Shown here one piece after another: positions 1 through 10,414 of a stretch of 19,837 nt of DNA. The notes under the pieces are model-generated. The model ran no database searches, was not told the DNA's origin, and saw only the letters and a list, made by a program, of their open reading frames with translations. The DNA lies in contig CAJVPP010001459.1 of assembly GCA_910592005.1 (NCBI GenBank), positions 1-19,837 of the forward strand. The letters run 5' to 3'. This stretch comes from Funneliformis mosseae. Lineage: Eukaryota; Glomeromycota; Glomeromycetes; Glomerales; Glomeraceae. Position 1 is the first letter of the stretch. Each line of letters opens with the position of its first letter. The translations under genes were made by a program, and so were the position numbers.

Positions 1-687
1 ATTTCTTTTAAATTTTATTTTTTTAAAATTTTGAAAGATTTTTAAGTGTTACAATTTTATTGTTGAGTATAGACTTCTGGCATCATAGTTATAATGCATA
101 AGTACTATTTATAATAATAGTACAAATTTTATAAATTATAACAAATTTATTAATTCTTTTATTTTTAGTATAAATCAATCAAAAAATATTAATTTTTAAA
201 AAACGTATAATTTTATTGTAAAACCTTATAATTTTTAATATAATAAAATACAATTTTTTTTATTATTTTTATATATTATTAATTAATAATTCCTTATACA
301 TCGTTTTTTATAAAAAAAATGCTTAAAAAAATTCCTTATAAAATATAAAAAATGTGTTATGGAATTTTAAAAAATGTATATAAAACTTATTTATAATAAT
401 GAAAAAATGTATGCAAATTTTTTATAAGGCAGGTTTTTTCTTGTAATTCCTATAAATTTGTTGGATAACTGTTGGCATAGAAATTTTCAAAGTCATAATT
501 ATAATAGTATTTAGGAATCAAGAATCCCCAAGATTACTTTATTGATCTTCTTGAAAAAAATTTTGTTATACAGTATATTAGAAGATCTAATACAGAATAA
601 GCAGATCATGCATAGTGCCTTTGACTAATTTTACTAAGTGATCATCCATTATGTAATGTAAAAAATAAATTATATTAGTTAAAATAG
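1..687. other. AT-rich stretch, no gene recognised
   Basis: I see no sustained reading frame on either strand here. The stretch is dominated by A and T runs and short repeated words, for example ATTCCTTATA near 289 and again near 331. Position 604-627 carries a copy of a 24-base motif that recurs at 10984-11008. It lies just beyond the 3' end of the minus-strand pseudogene that stops at 688. Confidence 0.6.
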
Positions 688-1069
688 TTAAACAATCGTA
701 ATTTTTGTTCCATTTTTCAATCTTAATATAATACCTTTTAACTGATTAAGATGGTTTAAGTTATTTTGTTTTGCATATATAGATAAAATAAATATTTCGC
801 TTGTATTGCTTCAGTAATTTGATGATTGATAAGAAGTTAATGAAATATTTTCTTGCCTGGTAGGTGAAATATAAACTAACTTAAAATTTGAAGCACTTGG
901 CATAGTATTTTTTGCTATAGTTGCAGTTTTAACCTTAAAGTAAGAGTAATTCTAATGATTTTTCATCAAATCTTCAGACTCAACTTCATAAGCCCATCTT
1001 CTTCAGCCACTATAATATTCCTTTCTAGGCTCTATTTCAGTAATCTTTACTAATTTCTAGCATTTGAAG

Positions 1070-1923
1070 TAGAGGTTCGATCCGTAATCAAATTATCTGA
1101 ATATGACCAACTGATTACGATGATCGATTAGACGAAAATTTTGACTGATTATTCGGTCATTTAATCAATTATCACTAACTATAAATGAATAACCAGATAA
1201 TCAGATATTCAAATATTTTGAATCCATTGTTTAATAAGCATACAACATATAAATTAATTAAAGACATTCAACTTCAAATTTTTTTTTTCATATTTTTTTA
1301 TTTAAATTTTGTTTTACAAAATGAGTTTAATGCAAATTACAATGATGATGTTTCTTAGAACAAGAAGTAATTCTAAAAGAATCATTTGATGATAAAGATT
1401 AGAACTGGATAAGGCAGTTAATATATTAATTAGTTAATGATTTTTTTACCGGTTAAAATAGATGAATTTAGCTCCGGCTGAAATTCAATTTCTGACCAGA
1501 ATTTAGATTTTTATGATTGCAAAATATTAACTAATTCCAGTCAAATTTATAGGACTGGCATAAGTTAATTTTAACCAGTTAACGAATATTTTTAACTGGT
1601 TAAAGAATTTTAGCCAGTTTCAACCTCTATTTAACGAAAATATTAATCTGATTATAGTGATTAGCAAAAAATAATAGTTGGAATAATTAGTAAAATATAA
1701 TTTGTTATTATTGTTGATAATAAAGATAAGTTCGAAATATATATTTTTTTTGTTTTAATTAATGTATTGAAGATTTAGTTCTTTCAACTAATCGGTTATT
1801 CGGATGATCTGGATAATTTGAATAATCGTCATTAATCAACGATTAATTTGAATATAATCGATTATAAATTTTATGAACGATTGATTAATCGAATACTAAA
1901 TTTTTGACCGATTCAGACCTCTA
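1070..1923. mobile_element. Non-autonomous hAT-like element (MITE), 854 bp
   Basis: The left end reads TAGAGGTTCGATCCG. The right end, reverse-complemented, reads TAGAGGTCTGAATCGG. TAGAG fits the hAT terminal consensus (C/T-A-A/G-N-G). The flanking 8-base direct repeats are ATTTGAAG (1062-1069) and ATTTGAAA (1924-1931), 7 of 8 identical, and 8-bp duplications are typical of hAT elements. Subterminal regions are rich in short GATTA/TAATC words on both strands, as is common for hAT transposase binding sites. No transposase frame is present, so movement would have needed a transposase from elsewhere. Removing the element restores the host pseudogene's register exactly. Confidence 0.65.
1393..1629. 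mobile_element. Smaller hAT-like MITE nested in the first
   Basis: The left end TAAAGATTAGAACTGG matches the reverse complement of the right end, TAGAGGTTGAAACTGG, at 12 of 16 positions, and all differences are transitions. Flanking 8-mers TTTGATGA (1385-1392) and TTTAACGA (1630-1637) agree at 6 of 8, again differing only by transitions. Inside are several copies of the near-palindrome AACCGGTT/AACTGGTT (around 1450, 1572 and 1594), which look like subterminal binding motifs. The element is 237 bp, non-coding, and lies inside the 1070-1923 element, so it is the younger of the two insertions. Confidence 0.5.
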
Positions 1924-2340
1924 ATTTGAAACAAATAGCCATTTGACTTTTATGAATATTAAGCCTACAATATCTGAAGTAATCTTCAAATAACTCACCA
2001 TTAATATAAAATGTTTTGGATTCTAATTATCCAAAGGAAGCGAAAAGGTAATACACATAATATAAACTATATCCTTATTTAGAAAGTAGTAATTTTTACA
2101 GAGGATTTCTTATATAATTAGTCTATTACTAGAGTGTTTAATGAGGTCTAATAATAAACAAAAAATCGTATTACTTTTCTATTTTAACCATATTTTCATA
2201 CTAATAGTTATCAGTTTGAGAATGACAGTTAAAAACATATTCTATATCATATTCAAGGTGGAGACTGATAGGTTTAAGTACAGTTTTATTATAAATCCTA
2301 TCTATAATAATTTTAACTATATCACTGGGCATATTTATTA

Positions 2341-2396
2341 GCAATTTAGTGATTTATAGCAATTTCAATGATTTATAGCAATTTTAGTGATTTATA
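2341..2396 (+). repeat. Three tandem copies of a ~19-base unit
   Basis: Units are GCAATTTAGTGATTTATA (2341-2358), GCAATTTCAATGATTTATA (2359-2377) and GCAATTTTAGTGATTTATA (2378-2396). The array begins 8 bases upstream of the minus-strand ATG at 2332, in what would be the leader of that pseudogene. Confidence 0.8.
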
Positions 2397-3072
2397 GTAG
2401 TTGTAACAAGTATATTCTAATAAAAAATCAGATTCATTTTTATTTGATTATTTGAATGAACACAGATTTATAATTTTTGATTCAATTAAATTAGAACTAA
2501 ATTACTGTGAATAGTATAGTGCTTTTAGCTAAATTTGTATCACATATGATCTCCTTAAATTCCTGCCAGTTCCTCAATAGTTTTAGGAAAGTTCCAGAAG
2601 TTAGCAAATTTCTATAAATTACGAGATGATCAGTTAATCAGATTTAGAAAAAATATAGTAGGCATATCAGGGAGGAATTTTTTATTGTCATTATAGATTA
2701 ATTTATATAAAATCATATATCAATTTCGCAGATGAAGTTAAAAAAGAATAAAGAGTTAACTATTATTTTTTATATATGCTTAACTACACAAAAATGAAAA
2801 TTTTAGACACGTGTGTCTACTAATTGTGTAGTAATATGACGTAGTAAATACAAAATTGAGTTAAAATAGATCTCACTAATTCATGTTATTTTGTTCTCTT
2901 CCGCAAAGCATTCAGTAAATTTTTACTCAATAAAGTCAAAACTTATACATTTCACAGAGTAAATCTTTTATTCTTCAAACAAAAGCAAAATTATTTATTA
3001 AATTTTCTCTAACATTGTAAAAGCTATATAATACAAGAAAATTTTTCTATTTATTTTTATATAAAACTATTA
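2397..3072. other. AT-rich interval with a possible gene remnant
   Basis: No convincing gene. On the minus strand between about 2745 and 2560 one frame reads like degraded protein (IYDFI, then FIEIC-LLELS-NY-GTGRNLRRSYVIQI) but carries about 11 stops in 70 codons. The plus strand over the same bases also has a plausible stretch (YQGGIFYCHYRLIYIKSYIN), so I cannot decide the strand. The interval also holds the palindrome at 2784-2831. Confidence 0.3.
2784..2831. repeat. Imperfect palindrome with two paired blocks
   Basis: CTACACAA (2784-2791) pairs with TTGTGTAG (2824-2831). Between them lies a perfect 12-base palindrome GACACGTGTGTC (2806-2817). It could be a relic of a small inverted-repeat element or a cruciform-prone site. 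No target duplication is visible. Confidence 0.5.
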
Positions 3073-4959
3073 TTATTCTAAAATCAGATTGATTTGTACT
3101 TTTAAAGTCCATTACTTGACATTTTTAATGGCAGCATTCATTCTCAAGACTGGTCGATTTTCATTAGAATTTTTATCTTAAGTTGTATAACTTTGATGTT
3201 TAAATTTATTGTATATATTATTCAGAACTACGAAGTAAAGTTGAATCTTAGCATTTTGATCACTAATATAGACTGATATGTTTGTGATTACTTTTGTCAG
3301 CTCAACTTGTTTTATAGGATGATATTCTGATACTGTGACTTGAAAAATATAATTAGGTGTTACAAATAAGTCTACTGCATTAAAATTTTGTTTATCTAAT
3401 ACAATAACTATGTTTTCTCTAAAATACTTTAAGAGATCAGATAAATTTTTTACAAACCCAGCTTCTGGCTTATAATATATAAAAAATTGAAATTTTTCTT
3501 CACCTATCAGCTTTCTTACTTCAAATTTTTGATTTTCAGTATGAAATAGGTGGATTACATAATACTTAAATAAAATTCCTTTGCGCTAGCCTCATAAGAA
3601 CTTTGCATAAATCATATTTTATGTAAATAATCAACTCGTGCTATCTCTTCTAATTTTTTCTAAATTCTCTTAAACACATAAAGAGAGGTCCACTTATAGT
3701 GATAATTGTGATATATGTCATCTGACCATCTGTGAATAATTTAATTGCTAATTTTAACATGACTTTTTCATCTTCAATAAAACATTTAATAATCTTATTG
3801 AAGTTATCAGTCTTTAAAATGGCTAATTCAATACGACTATAAGCTTTTTTCTCAATTTTTTCTTTTTCTTCAGCATTTAGTGTTTCTTCTTTATTTTTAA
3901 CAATATCTTTTATTGACATCTCAATATTCTGAAGAACGTATCTAGGTACCCACTTGCTTTATGGAAAAGATTAGTAACTATTTCTTTTAACACTAGTGAA
4001 AAAATATGTTTCTGACAATATAATAATTTTTTTAATGTTTACGGACCTATATAATATTCAATTGGATAAAGCTTATCAAATTCTTGAAATTCAGTTTTTG
4101 CAATTTCATTTAATAATAGGAAGACAACTGTTATTCTATATACTAATTTTGGGAATGTAATATCATCTGCAAGGTATCAAGTTATAATTAAATTGAATAA
4201 AAATTCGAAATCATTATATATTTCACAGGTTATTGTTTGATCCTTAAAATAATAGAAATCTTGACTATTGAGAGGCTGAAAAATTACAATGATATCTTTG
4301 CATAAAAGTTACATTAAGACATAAACTAGAAAATATAATTTTCTGATATCTAATATACCAGTAATAAGAAATTTCTTTAAACTGTAATCTGATTTTTTTT
4401 TCAGTTGATCATAAAAATACTTATATGATTTTTTTACATAAAGTACTTTCTTTTTAATCACTGCAAGCTCCTCATTATATTCAATAACATTATTTTTTTT
4501 ATTGATCTTGTTGTATTTCAAAAAGTTGATCCTTCTGGCTTTTTACTATATTATAAATACTCTCAAACAACAAGTCTGATAGGTGATGTAATAATATGAA
4601 AAGTCATTAGTTACAGATTCTGGGACTCATTTTACACTTTGCAAGAGCTTACTTAATTTTTGCTTTTTGTTAAATTCATTTAACTCTGTGGATTTGCGAT
4701 AATTGTCAAAAGAAGTTAATATAAGAACAAAAAAAGTTGTTTTAGCATCACAAATATTATAACATGCTAACATACCAGGTATAGTTTTAAGAAAATCTTT
4801 TAAAAGATTTTGTTAAACTTCTTTTGTTTGATAGGAGCTTATAAGGGCTGAAAATAATTCTTCTTTTATTTCACGATTTTTGATTAGATAAATTTTTAGT
4901 TTATTCACTTCTGCTTATTTGAGATCAAGACTATCAATTATTTCATAAATATTAGACAT
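3073..4959 (-). pseudogene. Unrecognised ~600-residue gene, decayed
   Basis: The frame opens at the ATG at 4959 (MSNIYEIIDSLDLK) and stays in register for about 1030 bases to near 3930 with 8 stops: 5 TAA, 1 TAG and 2 TGA. One pair is TAG TAA, where Gln-Gln would fit. A frameshift then moves the reading to a segment at 3919-3650 (MSIKDIVKNKEETLN...). After a further shift the C-terminal block runs from about 3570 to the stop at 3073-3075. That block is long and open (FEVRKLIGEEKFQFF, DLFVTPNYIFQVTVSEYHP, AKIQLYFVVLNNIYNKF) and ends near WTLKVQINLILE. The tail resembles, from memory only, C-termini of multicopy Rhizophagus proteins sometimes labelled Crinkler-like; I hold this weakly. No signal peptide or clear catalytic motif is seen. 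Confidence 0.6.
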
Positions 4960-5569
4960 ATTATTAAGGATATATATGTTTTAGGTTTGAAAAAAAATAA
5001 TAGAATGAACAATTTTCTGAAGAAATTTATATTAGACTTATTAATTATATATATGATTTGAAATAAATTTTATTATTTGAACATGTTTTAACTTTGTTAA
5101 ACTTTATTAATTATTAGTTAAGAACACGTTTTGTAAGTCCAAAATTATCAGTTGATAAATCAAATCATCTAATCCTACCTAATATCATTAAAAAATTGAG
5201 TTATAGTGAAATATTTTGATTATACATATATATTGTACATATAATTTTTTCTGATACTATTAAAGAGAAAGAAAGTATGCGAATACTAAACCATTTAATA
5301 CGAGTTTTAGTATCAAGTTATTTCTTTGCTCAATTGTAAATTTCTATATTAATTATTTTTTCCTATCACTATTACTAATTACAAGATTTTTACACCAATA
5401 CTATTTTTCTACATTAGATTTTTAAAATAAATTATCCTAAACAAATATTTGCATATCTATATTACCTCTTACACATAAATAATATAAAATAATATTCCCT
5501 ATAAAAAAACTTCTCTGAGATTAGGTAATTTTGAATTTACAGCATAAATTAGGGATTAGCAATTGAGAT
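4960..5569. other. AT-rich interval, no gene recognised
   Basis: Both strands are closed at short intervals in all frames, and I see no readable protein block, terminal repeat or RNA gene. It separates the minus-strand pseudogene starting at 4959 from the weak plus-strand frame that begins near 5570. Confidence 0.5.
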
Positions 5570-6500
5570 AAAAAATAAGGTAATGTAATATACACTTACC
5601 ATTACTATTATTTTTAAAATTTTTCACTCTGCTTCATATTTAAGAAATTTATTGCTTAATATATTACAATAAAGGTAATTTGATTTTTTTATTGCTAGTA
5701 TGATACTACGCTAATTCAGTACGTGAAGATGTTTATTATTTGAAAATTTATTAAACACACTGCACCAAATTTTATTAAGAAGTGTATGTGATGAGATTCA
5801 TGTAAATAGTTTCACTATATCTATTGTATACATAAAGATTTCTTAACAAAGATCAAAATGCCAATATATAACAAAAAGAGTAATATGACCATTTTATTTT
5901 GAAACATCTATATAGGCAGAAAAATTGATTAACATTGTGATAACATATTTCAAGAAGCTAGCTGAATGAAAATTAAACTTACTTGTATTGCTTATTCATT
6001 TGATTAATGATTTTGATGATATAAATAATAATAAGTTTGATTATTTCACTTGATTTTTTTATTTTACTTATACAAGACAGATAAAAGGAATCACTAATTG
6101 GAACATTGCCTTTTTATATAATTCTTAGGATTCACTTTGTTATATACCTTTAGAAAATTATGTTAATATGATCACATCATGAAAATCTGATTAACAGCTT
6201 TTCCTTAATTTAACAATAAAAAAATTTAATGCTATTCATAATTCATATGTAAAGATCATCAAGGGGCTATATATAATTTGAGAATGTGCAAGAAAGTTTA
6301 AAAATAAATTATTTTGTGCAATTACTTATTCCTGTGATATATGTAATAATTACTATAATATAACTGTGTATTTATTGATCAAGCTACAATAAACTTGATC
6401 AAAAAATAATAGTACACACTTTGCTTCACACAATCCTATCATTTATTTCATGTAAAAAAATTATAAAATGTCTGGTAAATTTGCATCATTGCTTTATTGA
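5570..6500 (+). pseudogene. Weak, heavily decayed plus-strand frame
   Basis: One plus-strand register can be followed for roughly 300 codons. Readable blocks include CLLFENLLNTLHQILLRS (about 5730), AEKLINIVITYFKKLAE (about 5918-5966), NWNIAFLYNSQDSLCYIP with the Q read from a TAG (about 6099-6150) and CAITYSCDICNNYYNI (about 6318-6365). From about 5700 onward I count about 15 stops, eight of them TGA. That TGA share is higher than chance would give in AT-rich DNA and fits former CGA or TGG codons. The protein is unrecognised. This is the least secure of the reconstructed genes, because random AT-rich sequence can look similar. Confidence 0.3.
6375..6402. repeat. 9-bp perfect inverted repeat
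   Basis: TTGATCAAG (6375-6383) and CTTGATCAA (6394-6402) are exact inverted copies separated by 10 bases, able to form a small hairpin. The function is unknown. Confidence 0.7.
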
Positions 6501-6509
6501 TCAAATTAC

Positions 6510-6713
6510 TTAAGAACATTCACATCGCTTATAAATTTCTTCCACCACCTTCTTATACTTTTTGTAATACAGATATGAGTGATGATTGCATTCTTTACAA
6601 ATCTTATAACCATGCTTTTATTCCCTAAATATATGCCATTTTTCAAACTAGTTCTGGTCTTTCAGTTTCTTATAAGCTTTATTATCCTGATTGTTTGGTA
6701 AGAAATTTGGCAT
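6510..6713 (-). pseudogene. Small cysteine-containing fragment, unrecognised
   Basis: From the ATG at 6713 the minus strand reads MPNFLPNNQDNKAYKKLKDQ, then a TAG, FEKWHIFRE, a TAA, and KHGYKICKECNHHSYLYYKK through KRCECS to the TAA at 6510. Two internal stops replace probable Gln codons. The CKEC and CEC pairs, with two His between, look like a small zinc-binding module. The piece is about 67 codons and is probably only part of a larger former gene. It overlaps, on the opposite strand, the end of the weak plus-strand frame. No family is assigned. Confidence 0.45.
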
Positions 6714-6913
6714 GATATATTAATAAAGTCAAAATTCTGACCAAAATTTTTCTGAAAAAAAAGTAGTCACCTGTATCATATGATAATCATAAAAATTCTT
6801 CATACTTCCAACTAATAGAAATATGATCTACAAGAAATAGAGTTTAAACACCATACCTGAACTTGTTAAAATTATGCAGAAGTAGGATTAGCATTCAGTT
6901 AATATTTTTTATG

Positions 6914-6933
6914 TATATATATATATATATATA
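6914..6933. repeat. (TA)10 microsatellite
   Basis: An uninterrupted run of ten TA dinucleotides lies in AT-rich DNA just beyond the end of the zinc-ribbon pseudogene fragment. Confidence 0.9.
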
Positions 6934-6944
6934 AACGTCAGATT

Positions 6945-7665
6945 AAATTTATCTCCTGAAATAGCCAGACACAATGCATATAACTAGTTTAATTTTCTTA
7001 TAGTAATGTCTGTACAAGCTTGTTCAGGCTCATCTCATTATAAGACACAGAATGTGATCACTACACATGTATTTTCTCTTTTATACCTTTAGCATTGTAA
7101 GAGATAGCCTAACTATTAAGAAAGAAAAAAATTTTTTCGATATATACTGTGTTAGGTGAATAATATTGAATTATACTATAACTGTTAATTTGAATTTATT
7201 ACTTAAAGTGAAGCAAGTAAGACAATATTCTGTTTTATACTATTCATCATGTAATCTATAATTCCCATGTTTTCTATTACAAATAGAATATAGTAAACTC
7301 TACAGCTGAAGTGATATAAAATTATAATTATTAATCCCTCTAAAACTATTTTAGAATTTCAAGTATGAGAAATGCTCTAAAATGGATTTGATAATTAATT
7401 CTGGATCAGGTTTGACTTTAAAAATAATAGACCCTTTTTTCTGGCTTTAAATTTATAAGATGATGACCTTCTGATAATTGTCATGACTTATACCCAGTTT
7501 CTTTTTTATATTTTTTGTATAAGCTGAACTGAATCTTATCCATTAAAATGCTTGATAATCCACTTAATTTGACATACCAATCCAGATATTTGGAAGTTAA
7601 TATTTTATCAGACTTGATCAAGTTGTCTTTTTTTATAATTGCAAATTAATCTAATTAGGTAATAG
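6945..7665 (-). pseudogene. N-terminal zinc-ribbon piece of an origin-binding helicase-like family
   Basis: The minus strand from about 7665 reads SDKILTSKYLDWYVKLSG, then after a shift FKVKPDPELIIKSILEHF and SYLKF-NSFRGINN. A further shift gives SICNRKHGNYRLHDE followed by YKTEYCLTCFTL. The CNRKH...CLTC pattern, preceded by a helical EHFSYLKF block, matches what I remember of the N-terminal primase-type zinc ribbon of multicopy Glomeromycotina proteins whose middle is a Herpes_ori_bp-like helicase. The first Cys of the first pair reads as Ser (SIC for CxxC). From about 7190 down to 6945 the frame is hard to follow. The helicase core is not present. A C-terminal piece of the same family lies at 14084-15342. 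Confidence 0.4.
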
Positions 7666-7740
7666 TTGATATGTGTAAAAAATATCACATAATAAAGCAT
7701 CAGTTAGTAAATATAGTCACAAAGTGATCTGATTATGCAA

Positions 7741-9421
7741 CTATTTCAATTTCATGCTATTACATTTAATAAAATAAGATCCAGCTTTATATGTATCTTC
7801 TATGCTTTCCTCATCATCATGCATAACTTGCATAATAGGCATGATATTTTATCAGTAACTCCATAATAATTAAAATTTTTGCTACTGAATTCTCTATATA
7901 AATTAGAATATTGATCTAATGTCTTGTTGTAAAAATAGGATTGATTATAAGTTAGCTTAGATTAACTGGAGGAAGATACAGATAATACATTTGCTGATGT
8001 ACTTACCTCAGCCTTAATCTGATTATTCCTTAAAGGAATAGTTTTTATTAAAGTCATATGATTCTAATGATCACTAGTATATTTTTTTACTTGATCTATA
8101 ACATTTTAGATTTGTGTATTAGTCAGTTTTAAAATCTCAGTTGCGCTATATAAGACTAGTTTAATTTTATCTAGTTCAATCCTATTTTTTCCAAATAACA
8201 TAAGATGTTTCCTAGCCCTATGAGTTTTCTTACGCAAGTTAGCTTGTATGATTTTAGTAGAAAAAAATGGTTTTATTTCCTTGTAAATCATTAATCTTGC
8301 TATTTTATCCTTAATTTTATCATCAGCCATAAGAGCATCAACCTTGCTCTCAAATTTAAAGGAATAATTGTACCAGTCTAATATTTCCTGCTAATTGGAT
8401 TTTATTGCTGTTTCAAATAAATAAGATAAATGTTAGGCAGAACTCAAAATCAAATTCTCTAAACTAATATAAGAGCTAATAGTTTGATAGAGCTAATATT
8501 ATTTTCAGATAATATGAATGAATATAATTCATGTATTAGGTCTTATTCTACAATTTGATTTTTATCAAGCGATTCCTCTGGAATCATATTATTATTTTGC
8601 TTTACAGATATTTCAGTTTTCAAAGTTACATGACTTTGATTATTTCCTGAGGAAATAGTTTTATATTGCGAGAAATAAGTGAGTTCTAAGCAATCAATTC
8701 ATAATGAAGTTTCTCTTCTCACTTTCTCACTCTAATCTCATTACTAATCTTTTTCTTATGCATCTCATCTAAAAAATCATCCATTTTCTTATCTTTTAAT
8801 GACTCAGTATTAGTATTATTACTAGGTATATCACCAGAGGTAACTATTTATCTTACTTCATTATTTAGCTAGTCTACTACAGAATCAGATACCTGAATAT
8901 TGCTAAAAGGTGCTTTGCTAGTATTTGAATTTATTGTGTTAGTGTTCAAATCTATAGTATTATTGTTTGCCCATTTTCTGAAACCATTTCCTTAGAAATA
9001 TTATCTGATTGAAGGAAGGTTAGCTCTTTATTTTCTTTGTTATTGTCTCTTAGTTTTACTATTTCAACCTTAATCTCAGTAATCTCAACATTATACCTAA
9101 CATTCTCAGCTAAAGAATCTGCTTTGTTTTTCTTCAACTTCTTGATTCTAATCTTAAGCTCAGCATTCTCAGTATCATGCCTCTTGTTCTCTTCCACACT
9201 TTATTTTAAAAATTCAGAAATCTTAGCTTTAAGTTCAGTTCTCTCAGTCTCAATCTCAATGAACTTTCTTCTAATTTCAAGGATCTCAGTATTCTTATCC
9301 TTAAGTTCATTATTTTTAACTTTAATCTCAGCAAACTTCTTTCTAAGTTCACCAATCTCAGCTAAAAGCTTAGTATTTAATTCCCTTAATGAATCATTAG
9401 ATTGAGTGTTTGATATTGATA
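7741..9421 (-). pseudogene. Coiled-coil / basic-domain gene, copy A
   Basis: This is a paralogue of 17999-19582 in inverted orientation. From 9421 to 8955 the minus strand gives an almost open coiled coil (ELRKKFAEIKVKNNELKDKN, ELKIRIKKLKKNKADS), broken by one TAA after FLK where copy B has a Lys-Gln. After a frameshift comes DDFLDEMHKKKISNEIRVRK, a TGA, then EEKLHYE. Next are a Ser/Asn-rich linker and WYNYSFKFESKVDALMADD. The basic helical domain follows at 8330-8106 (KDKIARLMIYKEIKPFF, RARKHLMLFGKN). The C-terminus near 7880-7741 reads YNKTLDQYSNLYREFSSKNF, CLLCKL, and after a shift HDDEESIEDTYKAGSYFIKC, so a probable CxxC...H...C zinc site. Copy B lacks this tail. The biochemical role is unknown. 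The plus-strand frame at 9037-9405 is a shadow of the coiled coil. Confidence 0.7.
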
Positions 9422-9454
9422 AATTTTATATAAGAATGAAAATATTCAAAGTTT

Positions 9455-9461
9455 GTTAGTA
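9455..9461 (-). promoter_or_regulatory. Possible intron branch point upstream of copy A coiled coil
   Basis: On the minus strand these bases read TACTAAC, the consensus fungal branch point. They lie about 35 bases before the readable coiled-coil frame, in the same relative place as the TACTAAC of copy B (17977-17983). Here no convincing acceptor AG follows at the right spacing, so the splice site may have decayed. Confidence 0.35.
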
Positions 9462-9474
9462 TATATAAAAACAG

Positions 9475-10151
9475 TTAAGTAAAATATATAGGTTATTTCA
9501 GCTAATCATTTTTCAAGAGAATGGTTTTTGCCAAGAAATATTTTTTATCATTATATGCAAAAAATAAATACAAATATTCAGGACCTAACCTATAATACAT
9601 ATTATTTTTTGATAATTTTTTTGATCCTAACCCTCTTGCTAGACAGAGAACTATCTACACTAATATAATCTTTTAACAGTTCAACAATGATACTAATCAT
9701 CCTTTTCACGTTACTATAAAATAATTTAAGATTTCTTTGATAGCTAACTTTGTGAGATTAATCTAGTATTTTACTACCACTTATATAGTAAATACTATCT
9801 GACCAGATCCTAGAGGGATCCCATATTTCTGATTGAAGTTCAAGTTGATAATATGGCAATTCTATTAGACTTATTATTTGTAAGAGATAAATAATATTAG
9901 ATTGTAAGATATATGAATAATGATGTTAGATTACTTACATTGGATAGACTATATACAAATCGCTTAAGTATTTTCTCTCTTTAATATTTGACCGCTTATG
10001 TGTTCCAATGGATCTTAATTTCATAAAAAAAGTTATTTTAGTCAGGCCAATCATCATCATAAATAGTTTAATCCTCTTCTCTCTGTCTATATTCTTTAGT
10101 AAATTTATCGAAAACTATCTCCTTCTCAGTATCTATATTCTCATCAACCAT
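9475..10151 (-). pseudogene. Unrecognised acidic-start gene with a possible intron
   Basis: The minus strand from the ATG at 10151 reads MVDENIDTEKEIVFDKFTKE, YRQREED, TIYDDDWPD, NNFFYEIKIHWNT and REKILKRFVYSLSN, with TAA between blocks where Gln would fit. Just after SLSN is GTAAGT (9938-9933), a good 5' splice donor. Coding resumes about 70 bases later with IELPYYQLELQSEIWDPSRI and continues SHKVSYQRNLKLFYSN, VKRMISIIVELLKDYIS. After a shift it ends GPEYLYLFFAYNDKKYF near the TAA at 9475. I do not recognise the family. The gene lies between LRR copy A and coiled-coil copy A, where copy B has only about 200 bases. The plus-strand frame at 10008-10262 is antisense to it. Confidence 0.5.
9870..9938 (-). 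other. Candidate intron of about 69 bases
   Basis: The donor GTAAGT begins at 9938 and a candidate acceptor AAG ends at 9870 (minus strand). Reading is protein-like on both sides and poor inside. The phases do not join perfectly with this acceptor, so the boundary may be off or the gene may carry a small indel. Confidence 0.35.
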
Positions 10152-10335
10152 TTTGCTAATATTGTAAATCAATTATACTTAATAAAAAATAAAATATTAG
10201 TAGCATACATAGCTTCTTTTCAGTATATGCGAAAATTAATATGTCGCACAAGACCTGACTGATGTTTTACTTATTTTTTCTGTCACACAATTTGACTAAA
10301 GGTACTGTGCATAGTTCAGCAAAAAATTTTCTGAG

Positions 10336-10373
10336 CTGATGATCACTACTTCAGTTGATGATCAGTATTTCAG
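10336..10373 (+). repeat. Two tandem 19-base units
   Basis: CTGATGATCACTACTTCAG (10336-10354) is followed directly by TTGATGATCAGTATTTCAG (10355-10373), 16 of 19 identical. They lie 42 bases upstream of the ATG at 10415, in the probable leader of the plus-strand pseudogene. Each unit contains TGATGATCA. Confidence 0.7.
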
Positions 10374-10414
10374 ACATAAATTTGAATATATATTAGCTAG
10401 AAATAAATACAATC

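Larger units (their letters stand above)
688..2332 (-). pseudogene. Unrecognised ~260-residue gene, split by a hAT-like element
   Basis: Reading the minus strand from the ATG at 2332 to the TAA at 688, and leaving out the inserted element at 1070-1923 with one copy of its 8-base duplication, gives one unbroken register of about 260 codons. The N-terminus begins MPSDIVKIIIDRIYNK. A later block reads TFYINGELFEDYF, and after the junction KLVKITEIEPRKEYYSG. I count 13 internal stops (6 TAA, 5 TAG, 2 TGA) and no frameshift. Most sit where Gln or Arg/Trp would fit, and one run is TAG TAA TAG. The exact in-frame join across the insertion supports both the gene and the element boundaries. I do not recognise a domain and assign no function. 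The plus-strand frame at 2141-2341 is its shadow. Confidence 0.6.

Noticed and set aside
2141..2341. 66-residue plus-strand frame
   Set aside because: It lies antisense to the N-terminal part of the 688-2332 pseudogene and its composition is typical of a shadow.
6914..6933. (TA)10 run as an origin or transposon target
   Set aside because: Simple TA runs are expected in DNA this AT-rich, and nothing around it supports a function.
9037..9405. 122-residue plus-strand frame rich in Leu/Ser
   Set aside because: It is the exact antisense of the minus-strand coiled coil of copy A, whose heptads match copy B. Antisense of Lys/Glu-rich coiled coils commonly stays open as Leu/Phe/Ser.
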